From contig PMKM01000215.1 in NCBI GenBank assembly GCA_003157745.1, positions 1 through 32,401 on the forward strand: a stretch of DNA of 32,401 nt, written 5' to 3'. A program made the position numbers and the translations under genes. The notes beneath the pieces were generated by a model. It saw only the letters and a list, made by a program, of their open reading frames with translations. It was not told where the DNA came from and made no database searches. This document shows positions 6,999 through 14,449 of this stretch, piece after piece (position 1 is the first letter of the stretch; each line of letters starts with the position of its first letter). This DNA is from Bryobacterales bacterium. Lineage in GTDB: Bacteria > Acidobacteriota > Terriglobia > Bryobacterales > Bryobacteraceae.

Positions 6999-8482
6999 CA
7001 GGCGGCGCAGAGGTTCGAGTGCCGCGGCGCGCCGCGTTCCGCCGGCCGGTAGACGCCGCTCGTCCGCAACTCGATCTGCCACGGGTCTCCCGCGTCCGGC
7101 TCGACCGCGACGTCCACCCCGAAGAGCATTGTCTCTTGCGACGGATTGGTCACCTCGCCAGCCGCGGTTCCGTTTACGCGAATTTCGAGTTGGTTCGGAC
7201 ACGTGGGCTCTCCCGGCGGAAGCATGCCGGAGAGATGCAAGGTGCGCGAGCCCGCGCGCGGCTCGAGCACCAGCGCCGCCCGTTGGCTGCTCCAGATGTG
7301 ATTCTCCCCATGCGGCTCGTGCCATCCATAGAGCAGTTGCGCGTGAAGACCGCGGGCGGCGACGATCTCGCTTGCCCGCGCTCGCGGCAGGTACGCCCGT
7401 TTCCACGGGCACGCCCGGCATTCTGCCACCTCGCCCCGCCGGTAGCGCGCGCGAAAGCTTTCGTAGGCCGGTCCGTGCCAGATCTCGCCGATCGGTTGTT
7501 CGACAAGGTTGCCCAGTGGAATCCGGTCGAGCGCCTCACACGCTACCACGTCGCCATTCGAGAGGACGTGCGCGGTTTCCCACGGATTCTGCTCGCAGGA
7601 GTGGATCAGCGCTCCCTCCGGCAGCGTAGCCGGATACGGAATGGGGACCTCGCCCAGGCCGCCCGCTGGAGCGTCGAGCGTTTCGTTCGAGAGGGTGAAA
7701 CGGATTCCCGCGTGGCTCTCCTCCGCTGCTCGCACGGCCGCGCGCAAGCGTTCCTGGAACTCGGGCCGCCGCTTGCCATCCACCTCCAGTTCGGTGGGAA
7801 ACTGCGCCGGGATTTGGTCGCGGCGCATCACGGGGAAGATCGTGATCTCGCCCAGCGCGAGATCGCTGGCCAGCGCCGCCACCTGGCGAAGCTCCGTCAG
7901 GTTCGTATCCATGGCGACGAAGGCGAGGTCGACCAGGGGTGCAGCGGGCTCCGCCCATGGGTCGGCCCGGCAGAGTTCCAGAAACCGCTCGAGGCGCGCG
8001 CGTAGCGTGTCGAAGGAGCCGTGGCGATAGATCTCGGCGAACTTCTCCGCCGATACGGCGTGGATCGAGACCGTGAGCCGGCCGAGGCCGCTCTGGCTGA
8101 GCGGGCCCAGCAGCGATTCGGGCACGCTGGCCAGCGCCGAGACCAGTTCGACCGAGGCTCCCGTGGCTCGCGCCCGCTCGATGGCCGGTATGAGATCCGG
8201 ATACACGGTCGATTCGCCCGAGCAGTTGAGCAGCAGCTTGCGCGGATCGGAGAGCCCCTCGAGCAACGACGAATAGACCGCGAACGGCAGGTGGCTGCCC
8301 TTGCCCCGCCGCAGTTCGCGCGAACAGAAGATGCAGTCGAACGGGCACTTCGAGGTCAGCTCCACCCAGAGCATCCGTGGCGTCGTTGCCGCCGCAAAAT
8401 CGGTGCTGGCGGGACAGGCGATCGTTTCCCGTCGCCTGTCTTCCGGCTGCCGAACGTCTCGCGTGCCGCCAGCGTCAATCAT
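6995..8482 (-). CDS. Radical SAM/SPASM protein with extra C-terminal beta domain
   Basis: A 495-residue protein. The radical SAM cluster motif is C46-x3-C50-x2-C53 ('CPFDCIFC'), with 'NCSGESTVYPDL' as the SAM-binding region. A SPASM-like auxiliary cluster region follows (Cys296, Cys315, Cys355, Cys358; 'SNGDVVACEALDRIPLGNL' and 'ECRACPWKR'). After residue 375 comes a separate domain of about 115 residues beginning 'LLYGWHEPHGENHIWSSQ', rich in predicted beta strands, which I cannot name but which resembles modules attached to surface-glycan enzymes. ATG 8482 has AGGA five bases upstream. It lies between two glycosyltransferase genes and is coupled to the downstream one, so a sugar or lipid-linked glycan substrate is more likely than a peptide; this is inference. 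Confidence 0.88.
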   Translation of the reverse strand: MIDAGGTRDVRQPEDRRRETIACPASTDFAAATTPRMLWVELTSKCPFDCIFCSRELRRGKGSHLPFAVYSSLLEGLSDPRKLLLNCSGESTVYPDLIPAIERARATGASVELVSALASVPESLLGPLSQSGLGRLTVSIHAVSAEKFAEIYRHGSFDTLRARLERFLELCRADPWAEPAAPLVDLAFVAMDTNLTELRQVAALASDLALGEITIFPVMRRDQIPAQFPTELEVDGKRRPEFQERLRAAVRAAEESHAGIRFTLSNETLDAPAGGLGEVPIPYPATLPEGALIHSCEQNPWETAHVLSNGDVVACEALDRIPLGNLVEQPIGEIWHGPAYESFRARYRRGEVAECRACPWKRAYLPRARASEIVAARGLHAQLLYGWHEPHGENHIWSSQRAALVLEPRAGSRTLHLSGMLPPGEPTCPNQLEIRVNGTAAGEVTNPSQETMLFGVDVAVEPDAGDPWQIELRTSGVYRPAERGAPRHSNLCAAW

Positions 8483-8495
8483 GCGTGTCCTGGCA

Positions 8496-10682
8496 TCAAC
8501 CGATCAGCCGCTCGTAGATCGCCATCTGTTTTTCCGCCGCGCGCTCCCAACTAAATGCCGCCAGCTTGTCCGCGTCCGGCGCTTCCAGCTTAAGACGCGT
8601 TTCTTCATCCTGCAAGAGGCGCGCGATCGGTTCCGTGAGGTCGCTCACCGCGTCCACCGCGATCAGGCCGTCGAGGCCACTCCTGAGAAAGCCGCGCGCT
8701 CCTTCGCGAGTTGAGACGCACACCCTGCCCGCCGCCAGCGATTCGATCACCTTCAGGCATGTGCCGCGGTTGTTGCGTATCGGGTTGACCGTCACTGCAC
8801 ATGCGCGCAGCCATGGCGCGACGTCGTCCACATGATCGTGGACGTAGACGCCCGGTTGGCCGAACGTCTCGCATCCTCTGGCACGCGCGGGCGCATCCAC
8901 GCCGCCCAGGATGTGAATCCGAATGCCGGGAATCCGGCCGCGTAATGCCGGGTACGTCTCGCCGAGGAATTCCCGGATGCCGTCCCAATTCGGCTGGTAT
9001 CGGAATGGGCCCAGGAAGAGGAGGTCGCGCAGTTCCGCCGAGGGTGTGTAGGGGCCGCGTATGTCCGCTCCGTTCGGCACCACGCTCACGGGCAGGCCCC
9101 GCAGTAGCGCCGCATCCTGTTCGCCGCAGGCGATCAGGTGGTCGAAGCGGCCGATCCACTCCCGCTCGAAGGCGTCCTCGCGCGTTGGTTCCGCGGCGCC
9201 GGAGAGCAGACAATCGTGCAGCGTCAGGATCCACGGCGTGCGGCCTTTTCGCCGCCGGGCCAGCAGCGCCAGCTCGACGTACTCGATGTGGACAAGCTGC
9301 GGATGGTACGCCGCCATGATCCGTCGCAGCTCGTTTTCGAGCAGCGCGTGCGAGTGGCTCCTCATGCGAGCGATGCGCGGCGGCTCGCCGCTGTCCTGCT
9401 CCTTGCGCCCACCGGCAAAGTGTACTGCTTCGAAATGGGCCAGATAGGGTGCGCTCGTGTCTCCGTACGACTGCCCTTCGTCGCTCAGCAGGATCACCCG
9501 GTAACGCTGTGCGACGCGCTCAAGCAGGTGGTGAATGCGGTGCGCGCCGCCATGCGTGGGAGGGAACAGCGCATACGGTGCGGCAACCAGAACGGTCGGG
9601 CGAGTATCGTCGCGGCGGCGTGGGACGGGATAGTACTTCGTCCGCAGGTGACTCCACGGGAGTTCGTGGACGGGCGCGGCGGATGCCTTGAGCCGGGACA
9701 GGAAGACGCGGCAGGCGTTATCCGGCTGCCACAGCGCGGCGTGGGTTTCCGTTTTGCCTTGCATCGCCATCTCGACGAGGTGTTGTGGCGCGAGATGGGT
9801 CCACGCGTTCCGCAGGTCGAATTGCAGTTGGTCGCGCCGTCGCGCGTCCGCGGATTGTTCTGGCGCGCGGTTCACCTGGTGGACCCTCGAACCCGGGCAG
9901 AAGAGGGCCTCGTATCCGGCCCGCCAGGCGCGGATTCCGATTTCCACGTCGTTCCATTGCGGCGCCAGGTACGGCTCTCCACGGGGCAGCACGGCGCGCA
10001 AGACGCAGGCGCGAAAGAGCGCGGCGCGGCTGTCGGCAAAGAGGTTGCCGCGCGTCAAGCCGCTTCCGTCCGGGCTGGCCGCGAAGGGGACGGTCACGTC
10101 TCCCTCCAGACGCACATCGTTCCACCCCGATGCGCTGTCTCCCACGATTTGCGAGCCGATGGCGAACACCTGTGGGGCGCGCCAGCGCATGGCTTCCGCG
10201 ATCGCGCCCGGTTCGATCTCCATCGCGGCGTCCAGCAGGTAGACCCAATCGAAGCGCGCTGCTCGCGCGGCTCGCGTCACACTTTGTGCGAAGCCGCACG
10301 CGGCGGGCGAACGCAAGCGGCGGACCGGGAAGTTCGCTCCCGGCGGCGCAATCGCCGGCTGGCCACTTGCCGGCAGCAGGATCAGCTCCAAGGGTTCCGG
10401 GATCTCCCGAGCGGCGCGGACGATTGACTGAACGCTATGATCGACTTCGGTGGCCGGCCAGTCCAACTGCGGAAGTATGATGCTGACGCCGGGCTGCCAA
10501 TCGGTGGCGCCAGCCAGCCGCTGGCCGCCCCATTTTGGTATCCATGGCTGTACGCGGTTAGAAAGCCACAGGGCCCGTACCAGCCATCTCGAATCCGCGG
10601 GAGTCCCCTGTGCGCGAGGGGGACCGGGTGCAACGGCGGCGAGTTGCTGCGGAACTGGTGAGCTATCGGTACGGGAAGGCAT
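8496..10682 (-). CDS. Bifunctional-looking glycosyltransferase: degenerate GT2 domain fused to GT4
   Basis: A 728-residue protein (from ATG 10682). Residues about 60-300 align in order with the neighbouring GT2: 'GVSIILPQLD', 'FDWVYLLDAAMEIE' and 'WNDVEIGIRAWRAGYEALFCPG'. The metal-binding motif has become DAA (151-153) and the later acidic pair is Asn-Asp (244-245), so this half may be inactive. Residues about 360-728 are a GT-B, GT4-like transferase: 'ALFPPTHGGAHRIHHLLERV', 'LVHIEYVELALL', 'VVPNGADI', 'LLFLGPFRYQPNWDGI' and 'GTCLKVIESLAAGRVCVST'. ATG 10682 is preferred although no strong ribosome-binding site is visible; ATG 10742 is the other candidate. First gene of the glycan cluster, 13 bp from the radical SAM start. 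Confidence 0.87.
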   Translation of the reverse strand: MPSRTDSSPVPQQLAAVAPGPPRAQGTPADSRWLVRALWLSNRVQPWIPKWGGQRLAGATDWQPGVSIILPQLDWPATEVDHSVQSIVRAAREIPEPLELILLPASGQPAIAPPGANFPVRRLRSPAACGFAQSVTRAARAARFDWVYLLDAAMEIEPGAIAEAMRWRAPQVFAIGSQIVGDSASGWNDVRLEGDVTVPFAASPDGSGLTRGNLFADSRAALFRACVLRAVLPRGEPYLAPQWNDVEIGIRAWRAGYEALFCPGSRVHQVNRAPEQSADARRRDQLQFDLRNAWTHLAPQHLVEMAMQGKTETHAALWQPDNACRVFLSRLKASAAPVHELPWSHLRTKYYPVPRRRDDTRPTVLVAAPYALFPPTHGGAHRIHHLLERVAQRYRVILLSDEGQSYGDTSAPYLAHFEAVHFAGGRKEQDSGEPPRIARMRSHSHALLENELRRIMAAYHPQLVHIEYVELALLARRRKGRTPWILTLHDCLLSGAAEPTREDAFEREWIGRFDHLIACGEQDAALLRGLPVSVVPNGADIRGPYTPSAELRDLLFLGPFRYQPNWDGIREFLGETYPALRGRIPGIRIHILGGVDAPARARGCETFGQPGVYVHDHVDDVAPWLRACAVTVNPIRNNRGTCLKVIESLAAGRVCVSTREGARGFLRSGLDGLIAVDAVSDLTEPIARLLQDEETRLKLEAPDADKLAAFSWERAAEKQMAIYERLIG

Positions 10683-10735
10683 GTGTAGGCTTGCCTGGCC
10701 TTGCCTGCCGTGGGCGCAATCGGGGCGCTCGCTAT

Positions 10736-10749
10736 ACAACATTTTGTGG
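10736..10749. repeat. 14-bp repeat, right copy (matches 5915-5928)
   Basis: Same string and orientation as the left copy, followed by a T-rich run. The nearby CAAAATGT (in 'gccgcaaaatgtggg') can pair with ACATTTTG of this copy, giving an 8-bp stem with a long loop, which may serve as a weak terminator for hfq on the minus strand. Confidence 0.5.
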
Positions 10750-10801
10750 GTGTTTTGTTTTACAGCCGCAAAATGTGGGTTGGTGGGCTTCGCTCCGGTG
10801 G

Positions 10802-11113
10802 CTAGGCTTCCTTGTACATATATTTGATGGCGGGTTTATAGATCAGGATATTGGGCTCGCCTTCCCGATTCACCTTCAGGCAGCACTTGTCGTACCACTC
10901 GATGACGCCGTGCAGCGTTTCGCCGTCGCGCAGCACGAAGACCATCGGCGTCTTCGCCTGCATCTGCTTCACGTAATAGAAATTCTCCGCATTGGTCTGG
11001 TCCGGCGGGACAGGCTTCTTCTGCGTTTGGACGGCCGGGCGGCGGGGTGGACTAATCTGCTCCTTGATCTCGTTCAGCGACGGACGAATGAGCTTGCGAT
11101 TGACGGTCTCCAC
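10802..11113 (-). CDS. hfq: Divergent Hfq-like RNA chaperone with N-terminal extension
   Basis: A 103-residue protein. Residues about 44-101 match the Sm fold of Hfq: 'MVFVLRDGETLHGVIEWYDKCCLKV' (Sm1) and 'NILIYKPAIKYMYKE' (Sm2). The usual Tyr-Lys-His-Ala is Tyr-Lys-Pro-Ala (92-95), and the rim arginine patch of enterobacterial Hfq is replaced by 'QMQAK' (50-54). About 43 residues, rich in Pro, Lys and Gln, precede the Sm core. The start is GTG 11113, with AAGGA about nine bases upstream; no ATG is available in frame. Expected role is binding of small RNAs and mRNA as a hexamer in the cytoplasm. It is probably expressed from its own promoter (11209-11237). Confidence 0.85.
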   Translation of the reverse strand: METVNRKLIRPSLNEIKEQISPPRRPAVQTQKKPVPPDQTNAENFYYVKQMQAKTPMVFVLRDGETLHGVIEWYDKCCLKVNREGEPNILIYKPAIKYMYKEA

Positions 11114-11208
11114 TGAATGCCATCCTTATGAAGAGAATCTGATTGACCGCCGCCCGTTGGCGACACAGTGGCGGCTCTGTCTTTGAGTTCGAATTCCGAC
11201 TTGACTCA

Positions 11209-11237
11209 TAAATAACATAATGAGACCCGCGAAGCAA
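11209..11237 (-). promoter_or_regulatory. Candidate hfq promoter
   Basis: On the minus strand, TTGCTT (11232-11237) and TATTTA (11209-11214) are separated by exactly 17 bp, about 95 bp upstream of the hfq GTG. The intervening leader can form a GCCGCC/GGCGGC stem. The surrounding stretch is locally AT-rich. The gap 11114-11287 holds nothing else that I can identify. Confidence 0.4.
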
Positions 11238-11287
11238 CGATTCCCGGGGTAATTCGTGCACAACTGCGCGGCGCAGCCTGCCGTTCG

Positions 11288-12547
11288 CTAAGTGGCCAGC
11301 GGATAACGAAGAGTGTCGAGCAGCCAATCGCGATTCTGCCGGACATCGGCGGTGAGGCGTTCGCAGAGTTCCTCGCGCGTGTCGAACAGGCGGTAGCCAT
11401 CGGCAGCTCGCAGGTAGCCGCGCGCGTTGGGCTCGCGCGCAAAGACGGCGGCTTCGCCTTCTGCCTCCACCATGCGGGCGTACCGGCGCCGGTTGTCGAG
11501 CAGGGCTTTCACCAGGAACGGCATGACGATCGAGTAGTCGGACTGCATGCTCTCGGTGGTCTGTAGGTAAGTGTCCTTGTCCACCTTGCCCCAGGTGACC
11601 GCTTCGGCCGGCGGGCAGGAAGAGAGCGAACCATCGGTGACGGGCGCGGTGACGATCTGCACGTCGAATTGATAGCCGCGCACGTTCGGCAATCCGAGCA
11701 CCTGACCCAGCGCGGGCTCCGGCTGCAAATTGTAATTCTTGGGAACGCCACCACCCAGAATGACCGTGCCGAGCGCGTGGGCGGGATGGTCGAACAAGCC
11801 CCACCGATGGTATGCGCAGGCCTCGAAAACTTCGGCGTGCAAGTCGAGATCGAAAGCGTAATTCGGAATCAGCCCGGCCTGGCGCATGGCCCACAGCTTC
11901 ATGGAATTCAGAAACACGCTGCCATCGCCGGGGGCGCCGACGAAAACCGGGATCGCCCGCCGCCAGCAGGTGGAGAGGAGCCCCGGATCGACCGAGTGGC
12001 GCCGTTCCTCGGCGGCATAATGCTTGCCGAGGAGGAAGCGTAGTTCGGTGCCGGTCATCTTGCGCTGAAACTCGGGCTCGGCCAGAACGGCGCTGAGGAA
12101 GCGGTCCTGATCGAACAGCACGCCCTCATCGAAGGCCATGTCGGTGACGCGTATGGTGCCTTCGTCGCGCAGCGCAGCGTCGTCGCAGAAGATGGGGACT
12201 TCGTGGATGGGGCCGGACTTGTAGGCTTCGAGACTGCGGTGGCCGTCGTGATAACAAACCGCGTCGGTGGTGCTCAGATATGCCACCCACCCGGTTTCGA
12301 GGAGCGGAATCATCCAGGTCTGGTGCTGGCCGGAAACCGTGACCGGCCCGGCGACGGCCAGCGTGAGCGGGCAGCCGAGGCCGATGGCGCGGTCCAGGAT
12401 CTGATAGATGCGGCGCAGATAGGCGCCGCCAAATGCCGGCAGGCAGTGCGTGAAGAGCTCGTCGAGCGTGTCGCATTCATCCACGCGCCGCACCTTTACA
12501 TAGCGGCGTCCGCAGTTCTGCGCGCCGGTTTTCTGTTCCTCGTACAT
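11288..12547 (-). CDS. Deoxyhypusine-synthase-like protein
   Basis: A 419-residue member of the deoxyhypusine synthase fold (NAD-dependent spermidine aminobutyl transferase family). The catalytic-lysine segment is conserved as 'LGGGVPKNYNLQ' (Lys270), and 'DGSLSSCPPAEAVTWGKV' matches the substrate/NAD region of the family. 'LFTHCLPAFGGAYL' and 'LTLAVAGPVTVSG' give the N-terminal Rossmann-like part. In eukaryotes and archaea the enzyme modifies eIF5A; bacterial relatives more often act on small polyamines (homospermidine-type reactions), and no eIF5A or EF-P gene is near. ATG 12547 is the only good start. The gene lies upstream of hfq in the same direction. Confidence 0.87.
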   Translation of the reverse strand: MYEEQKTGAQNCGRRYVKVRRVDECDTLDELFTHCLPAFGGAYLRRIYQILDRAIGLGCPLTLAVAGPVTVSGQHQTWMIPLLETGWVAYLSTTDAVCYHDGHRSLEAYKSGPIHEVPIFCDDAALRDEGTIRVTDMAFDEGVLFDQDRFLSAVLAEPEFQRKMTGTELRFLLGKHYAAEERRHSVDPGLLSTCWRRAIPVFVGAPGDGSVFLNSMKLWAMRQAGLIPNYAFDLDLHAEVFEACAYHRWGLFDHPAHALGTVILGGGVPKNYNLQPEPALGQVLGLPNVRGYQFDVQIVTAPVTDGSLSSCPPAEAVTWGKVDKDTYLQTTESMQSDYSIVMPFLVKALLDNRRRYARMVEAEGEAAVFAREPNARGYLRAADGYRLFDTREELCERLTADVRQNRDWLLDTLRYPLAT

Positions 12548-12633
12548 GATTCTTTGACCATAGCACGGCGGGCGGGAAGGGCTTGGTCCGGCGGGGCGTC
12601 ACCCGAATTCCGCAGAGCGGGCGGGCTATAAAG

Positions 12634-13539
12634 TCAGGCCGGGGGAGTGACGATTACCGTGTAGATGCGATCAAGATCTTCGGGCGAGTAGTAGTCGATT
12701 TCGATACGGCCCTTAAGCTTCGCCTTCTCGACAATACGAACCTTGGTACCCAGGACGCGCTCGAGCTCGTGAATGGCGGCCTTGACGTTGGGATCGGTGT
12801 CGACTTCGTCGACGTGTTTGGGTTTGCGGCCCTCGAGCATGCGCTGGGTGGTGCGCTCGGTCTGGCGCACGCTCCAGCCCTGGGCAACAGCTTTTTCCGC
12901 GACTTCGCGCTGCAATTCGACGTTGGGAAGGGAACAGAGGCAGCGTGCGTGGCCGGCCGAGAGACGGCGTTCGGAAACCAGTTGCTGGAGATCGGCGGGG
13001 AGTTGCAGGAGGCGAAGGAGATTGACGATGGTGGTGCGGTCCTTGCCGGTACGCTGCCCGATCTGATCGGGGCTGAGCAAGAGTTCGCGGGCGAGACGGT
13101 CAAAAGCAACGGCGGCTTCGATGGGGTTGAGATCCTCGCGCTGGATATTCTCGATGAGGGTGACTTCGAGGAGACGGTCGTCGGGGATATCGCGAACCAC
13201 GACCGGGACGGTATCCTGGCCGGCCAGTTTGGCGGCGCGCCAGCGACGTTCACCGGCGATCAACTGGTAACGGTCGCCAGCCCTGCGGACTACCAACGGT
13301 TGGATGATGCCGTTGGCGCGGATGGATTGCGCGAGTTCGGAGAGGCGTTCACTTTCAAACACGCGCCGCGGCTGCAGCGGGTTTGGGTCGATGCTGCCGA
13401 TGGTAACGCTGAGGGTCGCTTGGTCGGTTTGGGCTGCCGCCGGCGCGGGCGGAGGCGCGGGTTGGTTGGTCGGGCGCGTAGGCAGCAGAGCGCCGAGGCC
13501 CCTACCGAGCGCCTTGCGAGGATTCTCTGTTTTGTTCAT
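12634..13539 (-). CDS. parB: Chromosome partitioning protein ParB
   Basis: A 301-residue ParB/Spo0J protein: conserved N-terminus 'RKALGRGLGALLP' (ParA-contacting region), 'IDPNPLQPRRVF', the CTP-binding box 'GERRWRAAKLAG', 'TLIENIQREDLNPIEAA', a helix-turn-helix around 'LSPDQIGQRTGKDRTTIVNLLRLL', and a C-terminal dimerisation domain. The start ATG 13539 lies inside parA, giving a 38-bp overlap. It should load at the parS sites at 14334-14375 and act as a CTP-dependent sliding clamp. The longer open frame upstream is only the parA gene in another frame. Confidence 0.96.
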   Translation of the reverse strand: MNKTENPRKALGRGLGALLPTRPTNQPAPPPAPAAAQTDQATLSVTIGSIDPNPLQPRRVFESERLSELAQSIRANGIIQPLVVRRAGDRYQLIAGERRWRAAKLAGQDTVPVVVRDIPDDRLLEVTLIENIQREDLNPIEAAVAFDRLARELLLSPDQIGQRTGKDRTTIVNLLRLLQLPADLQQLVSERRLSAGHARCLCSLPNVELQREVAEKAVAQGWSVRQTERTTQRMLEGRKPKHVDEVDTDPNVKAAIHELERVLGTKVRIVEKAKLKGRIEIDYYSPEDLDRIYTVIVTPPA

Positions 13540-14293
13540 GGTCCAGAATTTCTTTGGCCAGCCTGATATAGCTTTCAGCGCCTTTCGAGCGAGGGTCGTA
13601 GGCGAGGATGGTCTTGCCGAAACTGGGCGCTTCGGCCAGGCGAACGCTGCGGGGGACGATGGTCGTGAAGACCTGGTCCGAGAAAAAGTCCCGGAGGTCG
13701 TTCGCGACTTGGCGGGTGAGGTTCGTGCGATCGTCGTACATGGTGAGGAGGATGCCCTCGACCTGCAAGGGATGCTGGAAGGCATCGCGGATGCGATCGA
13801 TGGTATCCATGAGCTCGGAAACACCCTCGAGGGCGAAGAACTCGCACTGGATAGGGACCAGGACGGAATCCGCCGCGATCAGGGCATTGAGTGTGAGGAG
13901 GTCGAGGGCTGGCGGGCAATCGATCAAGATGAAATCGAACTGGTCGCGAATGCTCTGGATGCGCGCGCGGAGGCGGAATTCGCGATTGGGAATATCGACC
14001 AACTCGAGGTTGGCGCCGACGAGGTTCTTGTCGGCGGAGATCAGCGATAAGCCGTCGAATGCCGTAGCCACGATGGCATCCTGCGGCGAGGAGTCGCCGA
14101 GGATGACGTGATAGATGCTGGGACGGTTGGGATCCTTGGCGACGCCGAGACCACTGGTGGCGTTTCCTTGAGGGTCGGCGTCGATGACGAGGACTCGGAG
14201 ATCGTTGGCCGCCAGCGCAGCGGCAAGGTTGATGGCGGTGGTCGTTTTGCCGACGCCGCCCTTCTGATTCGCGATTGCAAATACCCGGCTCAA
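13502..14293 (-). CDS. parA: Chromosome partitioning ATPase ParA
   Basis: A 263-residue ParA/Soj-type ATPase: deviant Walker A 'QKGGVGKTTTAINLA', 'VLVIDADPQGNATSGLG', and Walker B-like 'FDFILIDCPPALDLLTLNAL'. The start must be TTG 14293 ('MSRVFAIANQKGG'), since an upstream ATG is followed at once by a stop. Two parS sites lie 41-82 bp upstream of that start, so ParB bound there could affect parAB transcription. With parB it forms the segregation operon. Confidence 0.96.
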   Translation of the reverse strand: MSRVFAIANQKGGVGKTTTAINLAAALAANDLRVLVIDADPQGNATSGLGVAKDPNRPSIYHVILGDSSPQDAIVATAFDGLSLISADKNLVGANLELVDIPNREFRLRARIQSIRDQFDFILIDCPPALDLLTLNALIAADSVLVPIQCEFFALEGVSELMDTIDRIRDAFQHPLQVEGILLTMYDDRTNLTRQVANDLRDFFSDQVFTTIVPRSVRLAEAPSFGKTILAYDPRSKGAESYIRLAKEILDHEQNRESSQGAR

Positions 14294-14333
14294 GCGGTCA
14301 TACTACCACGAAGCTGGCTTCGAGAGAAGCTTG

Positions 14334-14349
14334 TGTTTCACGTGAAACA
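14334..14349. other. parS: parS site 1 (perfect)
   Basis: TGTTTCACGTGAAACA is the full 16-bp palindromic ParB target seen across bacterial chromosomes. It lies directly upstream of the parA TTG start. Confidence 0.97.
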
Positions 14350-14359
14350 ACCAGCGTCA

Positions 14360-14375
14360 CGTTTCACGTGAAACA
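14360..14375. other. parS: parS site 2
   Basis: CGTTTCACGTGAAACA matches the consensus except the first base; the inner 14 bases are a perfect palindrome. Centre-to-centre distance to site 1 is 26 bp. Confidence 0.95.
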
Positions 14376-14449
14376 GGCACTTAGGTGTGACGCCCTGACG
14401 CGCCTCCGCGAGCGCGGTCGATGGTGTGCCTTTGCGAGCCCCGTCGCCC

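Noticed and set aside
13304-14050. Plus-strand acidic frames opposite parAB
   Set aside because: Shadow of the codon pattern of parA and parB, which are certain.
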